DNA of 33,728 bases from Bradyrhizobium sp. STM 3809 (GCF_000239795.1 NZ_CAFJ01000082.1:1-33728), one strand, 5' to 3'. Positions 25,859 to 33,728 are shown, numbered from the stretch's first letter. Notes: a model not told the origin generated them from the letters alone. A program made the numbers and translations.

Positions 25859-26254
25859 ATGTCCACATCCGTCAAGGAGCTGCTGGCCGCCGCCAACGCC
25901 GTGGTGCCGAAGATCACGCCGGCCGAGGCGCAGGCGATGATCGCCAAGGGCAACACGCTGGTGCTCGACGTGCGCGATGCGCCGGAGGTCGAGAAGAGCG
26001 GCAAGATCGAGGGCGCCCATCACGTCTCGCGCGGCATGCTCGAATTCCGCGCCGATCCGGACTCGCCCTATCACGACAAGGCCTTTGCGAAGGACAAGAG
26101 CGTCATTCTGTATTGCGCCTCCGGCGGCCGCGCCGCCCTGGCCGGGAAGGCGCTCAAGGACCTCGGCTACGACAAGGTCTTCAATATCGGCGGCTTCAAG
26201 GACTGGGCCGACCATGGCGGCGCCGTGGAGAAGCCGATCGAGCCGGGAATGTAA
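25859..26254 (+). CDS. Single-domain rhodanese-like protein
   Basis: 131 residues, one rhodanese domain. The N-terminal CH2A-like region contains LVLDVRDAPEVEKSGKIEGA (34-53) and the active loop is Cys86 in YCASGGRAALA (85-95), a six-residue loop typical of sulfurtransferases; the conserved end is NIGGFKDWADHGG. It could transfer sulfane sulfur from thiosulfate or persulfides to an unknown acceptor. No signal peptide, so cytoplasmic. GGGAGG lies 7 bases before ATG 25859; the frame is open to 25802 but without a ribosome site. It follows the sulfatase-like gene by 101 bases on the same strand, and no joint role is evident. Confidence 0.9.
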   Translation: MSTSVKELLAAANAVVPKITPAEAQAMIAKGNTLVLDVRDAPEVEKSGKIEGAHHVSRGMLEFRADPDSPYHDKAFAKDKSVILYCASGGRAALAGKALKDLGYDKVFNIGGFKDWADHGGAVEKPIEPGM

Positions 26255-26300
26255 GCGCAAGGAGCTCGCTCGTGCGGTTGGTGGTTGCGCCAACCTCCGC

Positions 26301-26385
26301 CGTCATCGCGAGCGAAGCGATCCAGGGGCAACGCAGACAAAGTGCATTTTAGCCCCTGGATTGCTTCGCTGTGCTCGCAATGACG
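26301..26385. repeat. GCAATCCAG-type palindromic element, copy 2
   Basis: An 85-base near-perfect hairpin: CGTCATCGCGAGCGAAGC at the left and GCTCGCAATGACG at the right, with inner arms GATCCAGGGGC / GCCCCTGGATT. It belongs to the same family as 9905-10024. It lies between convergent genes and could end both transcripts. Confidence 0.75.
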
Positions 26386-26402
26386 TGTTGAAGCAGGCGG
26401 GC

Positions 26403-27959
26403 TTACTTGGAAATCCTGCTCCACAGCCAGCGCGCCACGGCTTGCGGCGACGACTCAGCATCACTGCCCGACGCCCGCAGATTCGCCTGCTGCATCGTCG
26501 CGATGTCGATCCTGCCGAGTAGCGGCCGTAGCGCGTCCTGCAGCGCGCGGTCGCCACTGCGTTTAGGCGCCAGCAGCAGGATCGCGTCATAGGGCGGGAT
26601 CGCATGCCTGGGATCGTCGAGCACGACGAGGTCGTATTTCGCGATCAGCCCGTCGCTGGTGTAGCCGGCGATGACGTCGACCTCGCCGGAGGCCACCGCC
26701 GCATACATGAAGTCGGGCTGCATCTGGCGCTGGGCGCGGAAGGCGAGGCCATAGGCGTCGCGCAGCGCCGCCCATTCCGGGCGCGAGAAGAATTCGTAGT
26801 CGCCGGCGATCGACATCTCGCGCGTGTGGCGCGCGAGGTCCGCGATCGAGCGGATGCCGAGCGTCTCGGCTGTCTTGCGCGGCATCACCAGCGCATAGGC
26901 GTTCTCGAAGCCGAGCTCGCCGAGCAGCGTGACCTTGTCCCTGGCGAGATCCTGCTTCAGCGCGTCGAGCAGCGCCGCGCGCGGCAGCTGCTCGGTGTGG
27001 TGAGCCTGGTTGGCCCACAGCGTGCCGGAATAGTCGACATAGGCGTCGATGTCGCCGTTCTTCAGCGCCTCGTAGATCACGCTGGAGCCGAGCCCCGCGC
27101 GCGATGTGGCCGAAAGCCCCGCCGCCTGCAGCCGCTCGCCGAGCAGCGCCGCCAGCACATATTGCTCGGTGAAGGTTTTTGCGCCGATCACGTAGCGCGC
27201 GGAGCTGCCGGCGAGCGAGGGCAGGAGGCTCGCGCCGACCATCAGCGCGATCGTCGCCGTGCCGATCCCGATGCGGGCGCGGCTGCGCCTGCGCAGGCCG
27301 TTCTCGATCAGCGCCAGCAACTGGTCGACCGCGAGCGCCAGCACCGCGGCGGCGACGCAGCCGAACACGACCAGCACCCAGTTCTGGGTCTGCAATCCGG
27401 CAAAGATGTAGTTGCCGAGCGAGGTCTGCCCGATCGGCGTCGACAAGGTCGCGGTGCCGATCACCCACACCGCGGCGGTGCGGATGCCGGCCATGATCAC
27501 CGGGAGCGCCAGCGGCAGCTCGACCATGGTCAGCGCCTGCCGCTCGGTCATGCCGACGCCCTTGGCGGCCTCGATCAGGCTCGCGTCGACGCCGTTCAGC
27601 CCGGTGATGGTGTTGCGCAGCACCGGCAGCATCGAATACAGCGCCAGCGCCAAGACAGCCGGCAGGAAGCCGAACGCCGAGAACGATAGCCCGAACCAGC
27701 GCAGGCTCAGCGCGGCGAGCGCCAGCAGCAGCGGATAGAACAGAGCGAGCAGCGCCAGACCCGGCACGGTCTGCACCACGCTGGCGAGGCCGAGCAGGAG
27801 ATTGCGCAGCGACGGCGAGTTGCGCGCCGCAAGCGCCAGCGGAAAACTGACGACAAGGCCGAGCGCGAGCGCGGCGATGCTGACGCGCAGGTGGCTGCCG
27901 AGATAGTCGGCAAGATGCGACAGCGCCTCGTCGACGCGTGGATCAGAGAGCAGATTCAT
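26403..27959 (-). CDS. Osmolyte ABC transporter, fused permease and substrate-binding protein
   Basis: 518 residues combining two parts. Residues about 1-215 form a permease with about six membrane segments and the EAA-like loop (EAAKGVGMTERQALTMVELP). After a linking membrane segment (about 229-248) comes an OpuAC/ProX-type receptor: IGAKTFTEQYVLAALLGERL and SSVIYEALKNGDIDAYVDYSGT, the canonical glycine betaine/choline-binding words. Fusion of permease and receptor is known in the OpuC/YehYZ class. Compatible solutes such as betaine or choline are likely ligands but not proven. The start overlaps the stop of the partner ATPase gene (ATGA). Confidence 0.9.
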   Translation of the reverse strand: MNLLSDPRVDEALSHLADYLGSHLRVSIAALALGLVVSFPLALAARNSPSLRNLLLGLASVVQTVPGLALLALFYPLLLALAALSLRWFGLSFSAFGFLPAVLALALYSMLPVLRNTITGLNGVDASLIEAAKGVGMTERQALTMVELPLALPVIMAGIRTAAVWVIGTATLSTPIGQTSLGNYIFAGLQTQNWVLVVFGCVAAAVLALAVDQLLALIENGLRRRSRARIGIGTATIALMVGASLLPSLAGSSARYVIGAKTFTEQYVLAALLGERLQAAGLSATSRAGLGSSVIYEALKNGDIDAYVDYSGTLWANQAHHTEQLPRAALLDALKQDLARDKVTLLGELGFENAYALVMPRKTAETLGIRSIADLARHTREMSIAGDYEFFSRPEWAALRDAYGLAFRAQRQMQPDFMYAAVASGEVDVIAGYTSDGLIAKYDLVVLDDPRHAIPPYDAILLLAPKRSGDRALQDALRPLLGRIDIATMQQANLRASGSDAESSPQAVARWLWSRISK

Positions 27960-28741
27960 GCCGCGCCGCTCTCGGGCAGCAGCGCCGCCAGCCGCGCGGC
28001 CTGCCGGCGCGGCGTCGTCATCAGCTCCGCCACATAGGGCTCGCGGCTCGCCGCGAGCTCGGCCGGCGTGCCGATCGCGATCAGGCGTCCACCGCGCATC
28101 ACCGCGATGCGGTCGGCGAGCAGCAGCGCCTCGGTGATGTCGTGGGTGATCATCAGCGTCGTCAGCGCGAGCGTGTCGTGCAGCGCGCGGTAGTCGCGGC
28201 CCAGCGCATCGCGGGTCAGCGGATCGAGCGCGCCGAACGGCTCGTCCATCAGCACGATGCGCGGCCGCGCGGCGAGCGCGCGGGCGACGCCGACGCGCTG
28301 GCGCTGGCCGCCGGAGAGCGCGTCGGGCAGCCGGTCGCGATAGGCCTTGCGGTCGAGCTGGACGAGATCGAGCAGCTCGTCGACGCGCACGGCGATCTCG
28401 TTCGCCGGCGTGCCCAGCAGCCTCGGGGTGATGCCGATATTGGCCGCAACCGTCATGTGTGGAAACAGCGCGCCGTTCTGGAACACGGTGCCGATGCGGC
28501 GGCGGAGAGCGACCGGTTCGAGGCCGGCGATGTCCTCTCCTCCGATCCGGATCGTGCCGCCGTCCAGCGCGATCAGGCGGTTCGTCAGCCGCAGCAGGGT
28601 GGTCTTGCCCGAGCCCGAGCCGCCGACGATCGCCAGGAACTCGCCCTCGGCGATGGCGAGCGAGACGTCGTCCACCGCGACCACCGGGCCGGGGAAGGTC
28701 TTGCGGACACGATCATAGCTGATGAGGGAGGTGCGCGGCAT
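27956..28741 (-). CDS. Osmolyte ABC transporter ATP-binding protein (OpuCA/YehX-like)
   Basis: 261 residues. Walker A GGSGSGKT (40-47), Q-loop VFQNGALFPHMTV (87-99), signature LSGGQRQRVGVARAL (142-156), Walker B RIVLMDEPFGALD. It begins ISYDRVRKTFPGPVVAVDDVSL, typical of glycine betaine/choline importers. It lacks the C-terminal tandem CBS domains that make OpuA/OpuCA respond to ionic strength, so osmotic gating would need another route. The start at 28741 has AAAGG 4 bases upstream; an ATG 14 codons earlier lacks a ribosome site. First gene of a two-gene operon, divergent from the next importer. Confidence 0.92.
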   Translation of the reverse strand: MPRTSLISYDRVRKTFPGPVVAVDDVSLAIAEGEFLAIVGGSGSGKTTLLRLTNRLIALDGGTIRIGGEDIAGLEPVALRRRIGTVFQNGALFPHMTVAANIGITPRLLGTPANEIAVRVDELLDLVQLDRKAYRDRLPDALSGGQRQRVGVARALAARPRIVLMDEPFGALDPLTRDALGRDYRALHDTLALTTLMITHDITEALLLADRIAVMRGGRLIAIGTPAELAASREPYVAELMTTPRRQAARLAALLPESGAA

Positions 28742-28857
28742 GCGGCCTTTCAGGGCGGGGGGCCTCGGTGTCAGACCTAGCACGTCCAGGGCCTGCGTTG
28801 AACTTCGCCGCGCAAGCGGCTAAGCCGTCCCGGCCATTTTCGGGGAGGAACTTGGAC

Positions 28858-29670
28858 GTGACGCCATCAACGGCCGCCGCCGTCTCGCTCGACGGGACCA
28901 CGGTCGCATTCCGGCTCGCCGGCGGACGCACCTATACCGCCGTGGAGACGGCGCAGCTGAGCGTCGAAGACGGCGAGTTCGTCGCGATCGTCGGTCCCAC
29001 AGGCTGCGGCAAGTCCACTCTGCTCAACGTCGCGGCGGGGCTGCTAAAGCCGGCCGCGGGCAGCGTACGCATCTTCGGCCAGCCGCTCGCCGGCCTCAAT
29101 CGCGAGGCCGGCTACCTGTTCCAGGCCGATGCGCTGTTTCCGTGGAAGACCGCGCTGGAGAACGTCGCCATCGGTCTCGAGGTCGCGGGCACGCCGGCGC
29201 GCGAGGCGGCCGCCAAGGCGCAGCAATGGCTCACATCGGTGGGCCTCGGCGCCTTCGGCAACCGTTATCCGCACATGCTCTCGGGCGGCCAGCGCAAGCG
29301 CGTCGGCCTCGCCCAGGTCTTGATCCGCAATCCCCGCATCATCCTGATGGACGAGCCGTTCGGCCCGCTCGACGCGCAGACCCGGCAGATCATGGGCAAT
29401 CTCTTGCTCGATCTCTGGAACGCCGACCGCAAGGCGGTGCTGTTCGTGACGCATGATTTGGAGGAGGCGATCGCGCTCGCCGACCGCGTCGTCATCATGT
29501 CGGCCGGCCCCGCCTCGCGCATCATCGGCGACTGGCGCGTCACCCTGGCGCGCCCGCGTGACATCTTCGAGGTGCGCATGAAGCACGAGTTCCACGAGCT
29601 GCATCGCGAGATCTGGCAGACGCTGAAGGCCGAAGTCGAGAAGACCTACAAGCAGGCGGAGGCGGTGTGA
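28858..29670 (+). CDS. ABC transporter ATP-binding protein (SsuB/TauB/NrtD-like)
   Basis: 270 residues from GTG 28858, which has GGAGGAA 8 bases upstream; a longer frame from 28768 has no support. Walker A GPTGCGKS (46-53), Q-loop YLFQADALFPWKTALENV (Gln89), signature LSGGQRKRVGLAQ (141-153), Walker B IILMDEPFGPLD (Asp165, Glu166), and switch His in FVTHDLEEA. The FPWKT-like word and DEPFGPLDAQTRQ place it in the sulfonate/taurine/nitrate/pyrimidine-precursor importer group. First gene of an ATPase-permease-receptor set. A TGATG junction at its stop may originally have coupled it to the permease. Confidence 0.9.
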   Translation: MTPSTAAAVSLDGTTVAFRLAGGRTYTAVETAQLSVEDGEFVAIVGPTGCGKSTLLNVAAGLLKPAAGSVRIFGQPLAGLNREAGYLFQADALFPWKTALENVAIGLEVAGTPAREAAAKAQQWLTSVGLGAFGNRYPHMLSGGQRKRVGLAQVLIRNPRIILMDEPFGPLDAQTRQIMGNLLLDLWNADRKAVLFVTHDLEEAIALADRVVIMSAGPASRIIGDWRVTLARPRDIFEVRMKHEFHELHREIWQTLKAEVEKTYKQAEAV

Positions 29671-29713
29671 TGGCGGATTCAAGTCTGGCTATCCGCCGAG
29701 GGCTCAGGTCGAG

Positions 29714-29838
29714 CTCCCCTCCCCCCTGCGGGGAGGGGTTGGGGGTGGGGGTCCCAGCAAAGACTGGTGCTCGTGGCACCCCCACCCCCGACCCCTCCCC
29801 GCCTAGCGAAGCTTCGCTTCGCGCGGGGGGAGGGGGGG
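29714..29838. repeat. C/G-tract palindromic element in frame with the permease gene
   Basis: A long hairpin: CTCCCCTCCCCCCTGCGGGG with GGGTTGGGGGTGGGGGT at the left matches ACCCCCACCCCCGACCCCT at the right, followed by a CGAAGCTTCG palindrome. It separates the ATPase gene from the permease body without introducing a stop in the permease frame. Confidence 0.7.
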
Positions 29839-29894
29839 CGCAGCAGTGCGCGGGGCTGCGGTCTCGCGTCCATCCTGCAGGCGGGAGCAGCGTG

Positions 29895-30680
29895 ATGTCG
29901 CGCCTCGGTCTGCTCGCGCTGCAGCTGCTGGTCGCGATCGTCGCGATCGCGCTGTGGCAGTTCTTCGCCACCGTACCGGTGTTCGGCCGGATTCTGTTGC
30001 CGCCGTTCTTCTTCTCGAATCCGGTCGACGTGTTCAGCCAGGTCGTGAAATGGTTCTCGACCGGCGCTATCTGGAAGCATCTCGCGATCACCTTGTGGGA
30101 ATCGATCCTGGCGTTCGCGATCGGCTCGCTCGGCGGCGTGCTGGTCGGGTTCTGGTTCGCGCGCAAGCCGCTGGTCGCCGCCGTGTTCGACCCCTACGTC
30201 AAGATGGCCAACGCGCTGCCGCGCGTGGTGCTGGCGCCGATCTTCACGCTCTGGCTGGGCCTGGGGATCTGGTCCAAGGTCGCGCTCGGCGTGACGCTGG
30301 TGTTCTTCATCGTGTTCTTCAACGTCTATCAGGGCGTCAAGGAGGTCTCGACCGTGGTGCGCGACAACGCGCGCATGCTGGGGATGAGCGAGCGGCAGCT
30401 GATGCGCCACGTCTACTGGCCATCGGCGCTGTCCTGGATGTTCTCCTCGCTGCACACCTCGGTCGGCTTCGCGGTGGTCGGCGCCGTGGTCGGCGAATAT
30501 CTCGGTTCGGCCGCCGGCCTCGGCTATCTCATCCAGCAGGCCGAAGGCGTGTTCGACGTCGCCGGCGTGTTCGCCGGCATGTTCGTGCTGTCGGCCTTCG
30601 TCATCCTGATCGACATCTGCGTCACGCTGGTGGAACGGCGGCTCCTGGTGTGGCGCCCGGATGCGGCGGAGGGGAGATGA
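29895..30680 (+). CDS. ABC transporter permease (SsuC/TauC-like)
   Basis: 261 residues from ATG 29895, preceded by GGGAG. About six membrane segments and a typical EAA loop (EVSTVVRDNARMLGMSERQL then YWPSAL). It is the membrane channel of the importer with the ATPase before it and the receptor after it. The same frame stays open back to an ATG at 29670 that overlaps the ATPase stop, which would add 75 residues encoded mostly by the palindromic element; that extension is Pro/Gly/Ser-rich and unlike a permease N-terminus, so the internal start is preferred. The true start needs evidence beyond the sequence. Confidence 0.88.
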   Translation: MSRLGLLALQLLVAIVAIALWQFFATVPVFGRILLPPFFFSNPVDVFSQVVKWFSTGAIWKHLAITLWESILAFAIGSLGGVLVGFWFARKPLVAAVFDPYVKMANALPRVVLAPIFTLWLGLGIWSKVALGVTLVFFIVFFNVYQGVKEVSTVVRDNARMLGMSERQLMRHVYWPSALSWMFSSLHTSVGFAVVGAVVGEYLGSAAGLGYLIQQAEGVFDVAGVFAGMFVLSAFVILIDICVTLVERRLLVWRPDAAEGR

Positions 30681-30703
30681 TGAGCGCGGTGCCGCGCCAC
30701 CCA

Positions 30704-30833
30704 CCGCTGTCGTCCCCCGCGAACGCCGGGACCCATAACCCCAGGGAGTGGTTTGGGGCAGGCGGAACGACCAGTCGTTTCTCACCGCAACATCACGCGG
30801 TATGGGTCCCTGCGTTCGCAGGGACGACAGCGG
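30704..30833. repeat. GTCGTCCC-type palindromic element, copy 3
   Basis: Perfect 13-base inverted ends, CCGCTGTCGTCCC (30704-30716) and GGGACGACAGCGG (30821-30833). The left half matches copy 1 (7906-8056) and the right half matches copy 2 (19737-19859). It lies between the permease and receptor genes of one transporter. Confidence 0.75.
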
Positions 30834-30900
30834 AGTTTGTGGCGGCCTTCTCAAGCCACATCGACACGCCTAATCTGATCGACACGAACGGAGGAAACAC

Positions 30901-31929
30901 ATGAACAAGATCATCGGCCGGGTGACCGGTGCGCTGCTGGCGCTGACGTTGAGCACGGGGCTGGCGAGCGCGGCGACCAAGGTGACGATCGCGGTCGGCG
31001 GCGGCGCCTGCCTGTGCTATCTGCCGACGGTGCTGGCGAAGCAGCTCGGCGAATATGAGAAGGCCGGGCTCGACGTCGAGCTGGTCGACCTGAAGGGCGG
31101 CTCGGACGCGCTGAAGGCGGTGCTCGGCGGCAGCGCCGACGTGGTCTCCGGCTATTTCGATCACTGCATCAATCTCGCCGCCAAGAAGCAGGAGATGCAG
31201 TCCTTCGTCGTGTACGACCGTTATCCCGGCCTGGTGCTCGTCGTGGCGCCGTCGCACAACAAGGAGATCAACTCGATCAAGGATCTCGCCGGCAAGAAGG
31301 TCGGCGTCAGCGCGCCGGGCTCCTCGACCGACTTCTTCCTGAAATACATGCTGAAGAAGAACGGCCTCGATCCCGCCGGCACGGCGGTGATCGGCGTCGG
31401 CCTCGGCGCGACCGCGGTCGCGGCGATGGAGCAGGGCCAGATCGATGCGGCCGTGATGCTCGATCCCTCGGTGACGGTGCTGCAGGGCACGCATCCGGAC
31501 CTCAAGATCCTCTCCGACACCCGCACCCAGCACGACACGCTCGAGGTGTTCGGCGGCGAATATCCCGGCGGCGCGCTGTATTCGACGGTGGCCTGGATCG
31601 CCGGTCACGAGAAGGAGACGCAGGCGCTGACCAACGCCATCCTTGCGACGATCGCCTGGATCCATTCGCACGCGCCCGAGGAGATCATGGCCAAGATGCC
31701 GGAGGAACTGGTCGGCAAGGACAAGGCGCTCTATCTCGCCGCCCTGAAGAACACCATTCCGATGTATTCGCAGACCGGCAAGATGGACCCGAAGGGCGCG
31801 GATGCCGTGCTCGCCGTGTTCTCGACCGGCTCCCCCGACGTCGCCAAGGCCAATATCGACGTCAGCAAGACCTTCACCAACAAGTTCGTCGAGCAGGCCA
31901 AGAGCACCAATGGCACGGCTGTGAAATAG
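30901..31929 (+). CDS. ABC transporter substrate-binding protein, NMT1/SsuA-like
   Basis: 342 residues, periplasmic. Signal peptide 1-24 (LLALTLSTGLASA), mature protein starting ATKVTIAVGGGACLCYLPT. The NMT1/THI5-like fold is seen in LAKQLGEYEKAGLDVELVDL, GGSDALKAVLGGSADVVSGY, and DLAGKKVGVSAPGSSTDFFL. Two close Cys (CLC, about residues 36-38) near the ligand cleft are unusual. Family members bind sulfonates, nitrate, or pyrimidine/thiamine precursors; I see no riboswitch in the 220-base gap before it, so the ligand stays open. ACGGAGGAAACAC precedes ATG 30901. It serves the ATPase and permease upstream. Confidence 0.88.
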   Translation: MNKIIGRVTGALLALTLSTGLASAATKVTIAVGGGACLCYLPTVLAKQLGEYEKAGLDVELVDLKGGSDALKAVLGGSADVVSGYFDHCINLAAKKQEMQSFVVYDRYPGLVLVVAPSHNKEINSIKDLAGKKVGVSAPGSSTDFFLKYMLKKNGLDPAGTAVIGVGLGATAVAAMEQGQIDAAVMLDPSVTVLQGTHPDLKILSDTRTQHDTLEVFGGEYPGGALYSTVAWIAGHEKETQALTNAILATIAWIHSHAPEEIMAKMPEELVGKDKALYLAALKNTIPMYSQTGKMDPKGADAVLAVFSTGSPDVAKANIDVSKTFTNKFVEQAKSTNGTAVK

Positions 31930-31932
31930 CGG

Positions 31933-32646
31933 ATGACCGACGTCGTCATCCATCGCGTCACCGCGCTCGACCTCCAGGTCGAGCCGTGGGACTGGCCGTT
32001 TGCGAGGGAGCGCCGCGACGAGATCGCGGCGCATTTCGCCGAGCGGCAGCGCGAGAAGCCCGGGCTGTGGAACGGCCGCATCCTGCTCGGACGTGACGCC
32101 CGCTTCGACGGCGACCGGTTCTCGGCGCGCTATTTCGAGACCGACTTCGCCAGCCTGCTGGCGTGGCGGGACTGGGGCTTTCCCGACCGCAGCGCCTTCA
32201 ACGGCTTCGGCATGGGCGCGCTGCGCGCCAGCGACGGCGCCTTCGTGCTCGGCGAGATGGGCGCGCATACGGCCAACGCGGGCCGGCTGTATTTCCCGGC
32301 CGGAACGCCGGACCTCGACGACGTCGATGGCGCCACGCTCGATCTCGCATCGAACGTCGCCCGTGAGGTCGAGGAGGAGACCGGGCTCACGCCATCGGAC
32401 TATCGCGCCTCGGCGCATTGGGACTGCGTCGTCACCGGCGCCTCGATCGCGCTGATGCGCGTGCTCGACGCGGCCGAGACCGGCGAGGTCCTGCAGCGCC
32501 GCATCGAGGCCAATCTCGCCGCGCAGGACGAGCCGGAACTCGCAGGCGTCCGGCTGGTTCGAAGCAGGGCGGACCTGACCGCGGCGATGCCGCGCTTCGT
32601 CACCGCCTTCCTCGAGACCCAGTTCAGCGGAGAGCCGTCCTCATGA
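31933..32646 (+). CDS. Nudix hydrolase
   Basis: 237 residues. The second half of a Nudix box is clear, AREVEEETGL (about 143-152), but the first half is altered: the usual Gly and Glu positions read DGATLDLASNV, preceded by PAGTPDLDDV. This variant is seen in Nudix proteins, yet it may limit activity or change metal binding. A long N-terminal region (1-90) with WDWPFARERRDEIAAHFAER and WNGRILLG precedes it. The substrate, probably a nucleoside diphosphate derivative, is unknown. It starts 3 bases after the receptor gene and its stop overlaps the PPK2 start (ATGA), so the gene pair is coupled. Confidence 0.78.
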   Translation: MTDVVIHRVTALDLQVEPWDWPFARERRDEIAAHFAERQREKPGLWNGRILLGRDARFDGDRFSARYFETDFASLLAWRDWGFPDRSAFNGFGMGALRASDGAFVLGEMGAHTANAGRLYFPAGTPDLDDVDGATLDLASNVAREVEEETGLTPSDYRASAHWDCVVTGASIALMRVLDAAETGEVLQRRIEANLAAQDEPELAGVRLVRSRADLTAAMPRFVTAFLETQFSGEPSS

Positions 32647-33581
32647 ACAAGAAAGCCCGCACGCTTGCGTCGGAGCTCGAGCCCTTCGTCTCGCCGTTCC
32701 GGATCGACGGCGGCGAAAAGTTTCGCCTCAAGTCGCACAAGACCAAGGTGAAGGGCGGGCTCGACAAGGAGCAGGGCGAGGCGATCATCGAGGCCAACCG
32801 CAAGCGGCTCGCCGACTTCCAGGAGAAGCTCTACGCCCAGGACCGCTGGTCGGTGCTGGTGCTGCTGCAGGGCATGGACGCCTCCGGCAAGGACAGCGCC
32901 ATCAAGAGCATCTTCGAGGGCGTCAATCCGCAAGGCTGCGAGGTGACCTCGTTCAAGCAGCCGACCTCCAAGGAGCTCGACCACGACTTCATGTGGCGCA
33001 CGGTTCTCGCGCTGCCCGAGCGCGGCCGCATCGGCATCTTCAATCGCTCCTACTACGAGGAATGCCTGGTCACACGCGTGCATCCGGAGGTTCTCAAGGC
33101 CGAGAAGCTGCCGCCCAGGCTCGTCACCAAGGCCATCTGGCATGAGCGTTTCCAGGACATCTCCGCCTTCGAGCGCTATCTCACCCGAAACGGCACCGTG
33201 ATCCTGAAGTTCTTCCTCAACATCTCCAAGGAAGAGCAGCGCGAGCGCTTCCTTGACCGGCTCGAGGAGCCGGCGAAGAACTGGAAGTTCTCGATGGGCG
33301 ACGTTACCGAGCGCGCCAAGTGGCAGCGCTACCAGGCAGTCTATCAGGACATCGTGCGCCACACCTCGACGCCGCATGCGCCGTGGTACGTCGTCCCGGC
33401 CGACCACAAATGGTTCGCCCGCGTCGTCATCGGCTCGACCATCGTCGCCGCGCTGGAAAGCCTCGATCTGCAGTTCCCGCGCGTCGACGCAGCCTCACGC
33501 GAGGAGTTCAAGGCCGTGCGCAAGGCGCTGGAGAACGAAGGCAAGGGCGGGAAGAAGGGGCGGCCGGTGAAGGCAGGCTGA
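32643..33581 (+). CDS. Polyphosphate kinase 2 (PPK2 family)
   Basis: 312 residues, single PPK2 domain. Walker A LQGMDASGKDSAIKSIF (75-91, Lys83), the PPK2 word SFKQPTSKELDHDFMWR (103-119), and Walker B/lid IGIFNRSYYEECLVTRVHPE (130-149). PPK2 enzymes phosphorylate nucleoside mono- or diphosphates with polyphosphate; the class cannot be fixed from motifs alone. The start overlaps the Nudix stop, so both act on nucleotides from one mRNA. The C-terminus is Lys/Gly-rich (GKGGKKGRPVKAG). Cytoplasmic. The family call is very secure. Confidence 0.95.
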   Translation: MNKKARTLASELEPFVSPFRIDGGEKFRLKSHKTKVKGGLDKEQGEAIIEANRKRLADFQEKLYAQDRWSVLVLLQGMDASGKDSAIKSIFEGVNPQGCEVTSFKQPTSKELDHDFMWRTVLALPERGRIGIFNRSYYEECLVTRVHPEVLKAEKLPPRLVTKAIWHERFQDISAFERYLTRNGTVILKFFLNISKEEQRERFLDRLEEPAKNWKFSMGDVTERAKWQRYQAVYQDIVRHTSTPHAPWYVVPADHKWFARVVIGSTIVAALESLDLQFPRVDAASREEFKAVRKALENEGKGGKKGRPVKAG

Positions 33582-33613
33582 AGCGCGAAGGCCGCCCAAA
33601 GACTCTCACGTCA

Positions 33614-33728
33614 TTCCGGGGCGCGCGCCAGCGCGAGCCCGGAATCCATAACCCCGATCGCTGCGCGGGGGACAAGGTCGACGCAACGGCGCGCCGTTTT
33701 CGCCAATGACGGCCTGTGGCTATGGAGT
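33614..33728. repeat. Palindromic element at the window edge
   Basis: TTCCGGG (33614-33620) pairs with CCCGGAA (33638-33644) and is followed by TCCATAACCCC, the word seen in the GTCGTCCC-type elements. The right end is cut or unclear. No gene is visible from 33582 to the end. Confidence 0.45.

Noticed and set aside
30681..30900. A thiamine (TPP) riboswitch before the NMT1-like receptor gene
   Set aside because: NMT1-like receptors can bind thiamine precursors, so I looked for the THI-box core words; only a palindromic repeat and a ribosome site are present.

Overview
This window looks like chromosome from a high-GC alphaproteobacterium of the Bradyrhizobium/Rhodopseudomonas kind. The evidence is the strong G/C third-position bias, the gene order thyA-GNAT-folA / hflK-hflC-DUF2065-degP, the ilv cluster, a DUF2336 protein, and many intergenic palindromic elements of the type common in that group. 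This is inference from protein character and layout, not a database match.

Layout. 1-1369: end of a TctA permease and a TctC-type solute receptor. 1459-3344: a thymidylate/folate operon (thyA, an SSAT-like acetyltransferase, folA) whose last two genes overlap. 3506-7725: membrane and periplasmic protein quality control (hflK, hflC, a DUF2065 membrane protein, a DegP-type protease). 7726-8175: a repeat-filled gap. 8176-9566, minus strand: an ArsH-like flavin reductase and a small exported protein with its own promoter. 9567-10388: a long non-coding stretch holding three palindromic elements. 10389-12922: serB and miaA, divergent with 3 bases between start codons, then a FitAB/VapBC toxin-antitoxin pair.

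13028-19681 is the branched-chain amino acid region: ilvB with a classical attenuator (promoter, 21-residue leader peptide rich in Val/Ile/Leu, intrinsic terminator), a threonine-dehydratase-like enzyme, ilvN, a SAM methyltransferase, a LysE-type exporter, and ilvC closed by a strong terminator. The dehydratase, acetohydroxyacid synthase and reductoisomerase could form a continuous route towards isoleucine and valine, and the LysE protein could export product.

19925-26254 is mixed: DUF2336 (minus), a short-chain dehydrogenase overlapping a 95-residue unknown, a 42-codon small ORF, a DUF3592 membrane protein, a large sulfatase-fold membrane enzyme and a single-domain rhodanese. 26403-31929 has two ABC importers back to back: an OpuC/YehYZ-type osmolyte system with a fused permease-receptor (minus), and an SsuB/TauB-type ATPase, permease and NMT1-like receptor (plus). 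31933-33581 holds an overlapping Nudix hydrolase and PPK2 polyphosphate kinase.

I see no prophage, insertion sequence, CRISPR array, rRNA or tRNA. Nothing here is clearly a new defence or mobile system. The strongest non-gene signals are the ilvB attenuator, the toxin-antitoxin operator dyad, and a mosaic family of about 120-150 bp palindromic elements, one of which lies in frame with a permease start.
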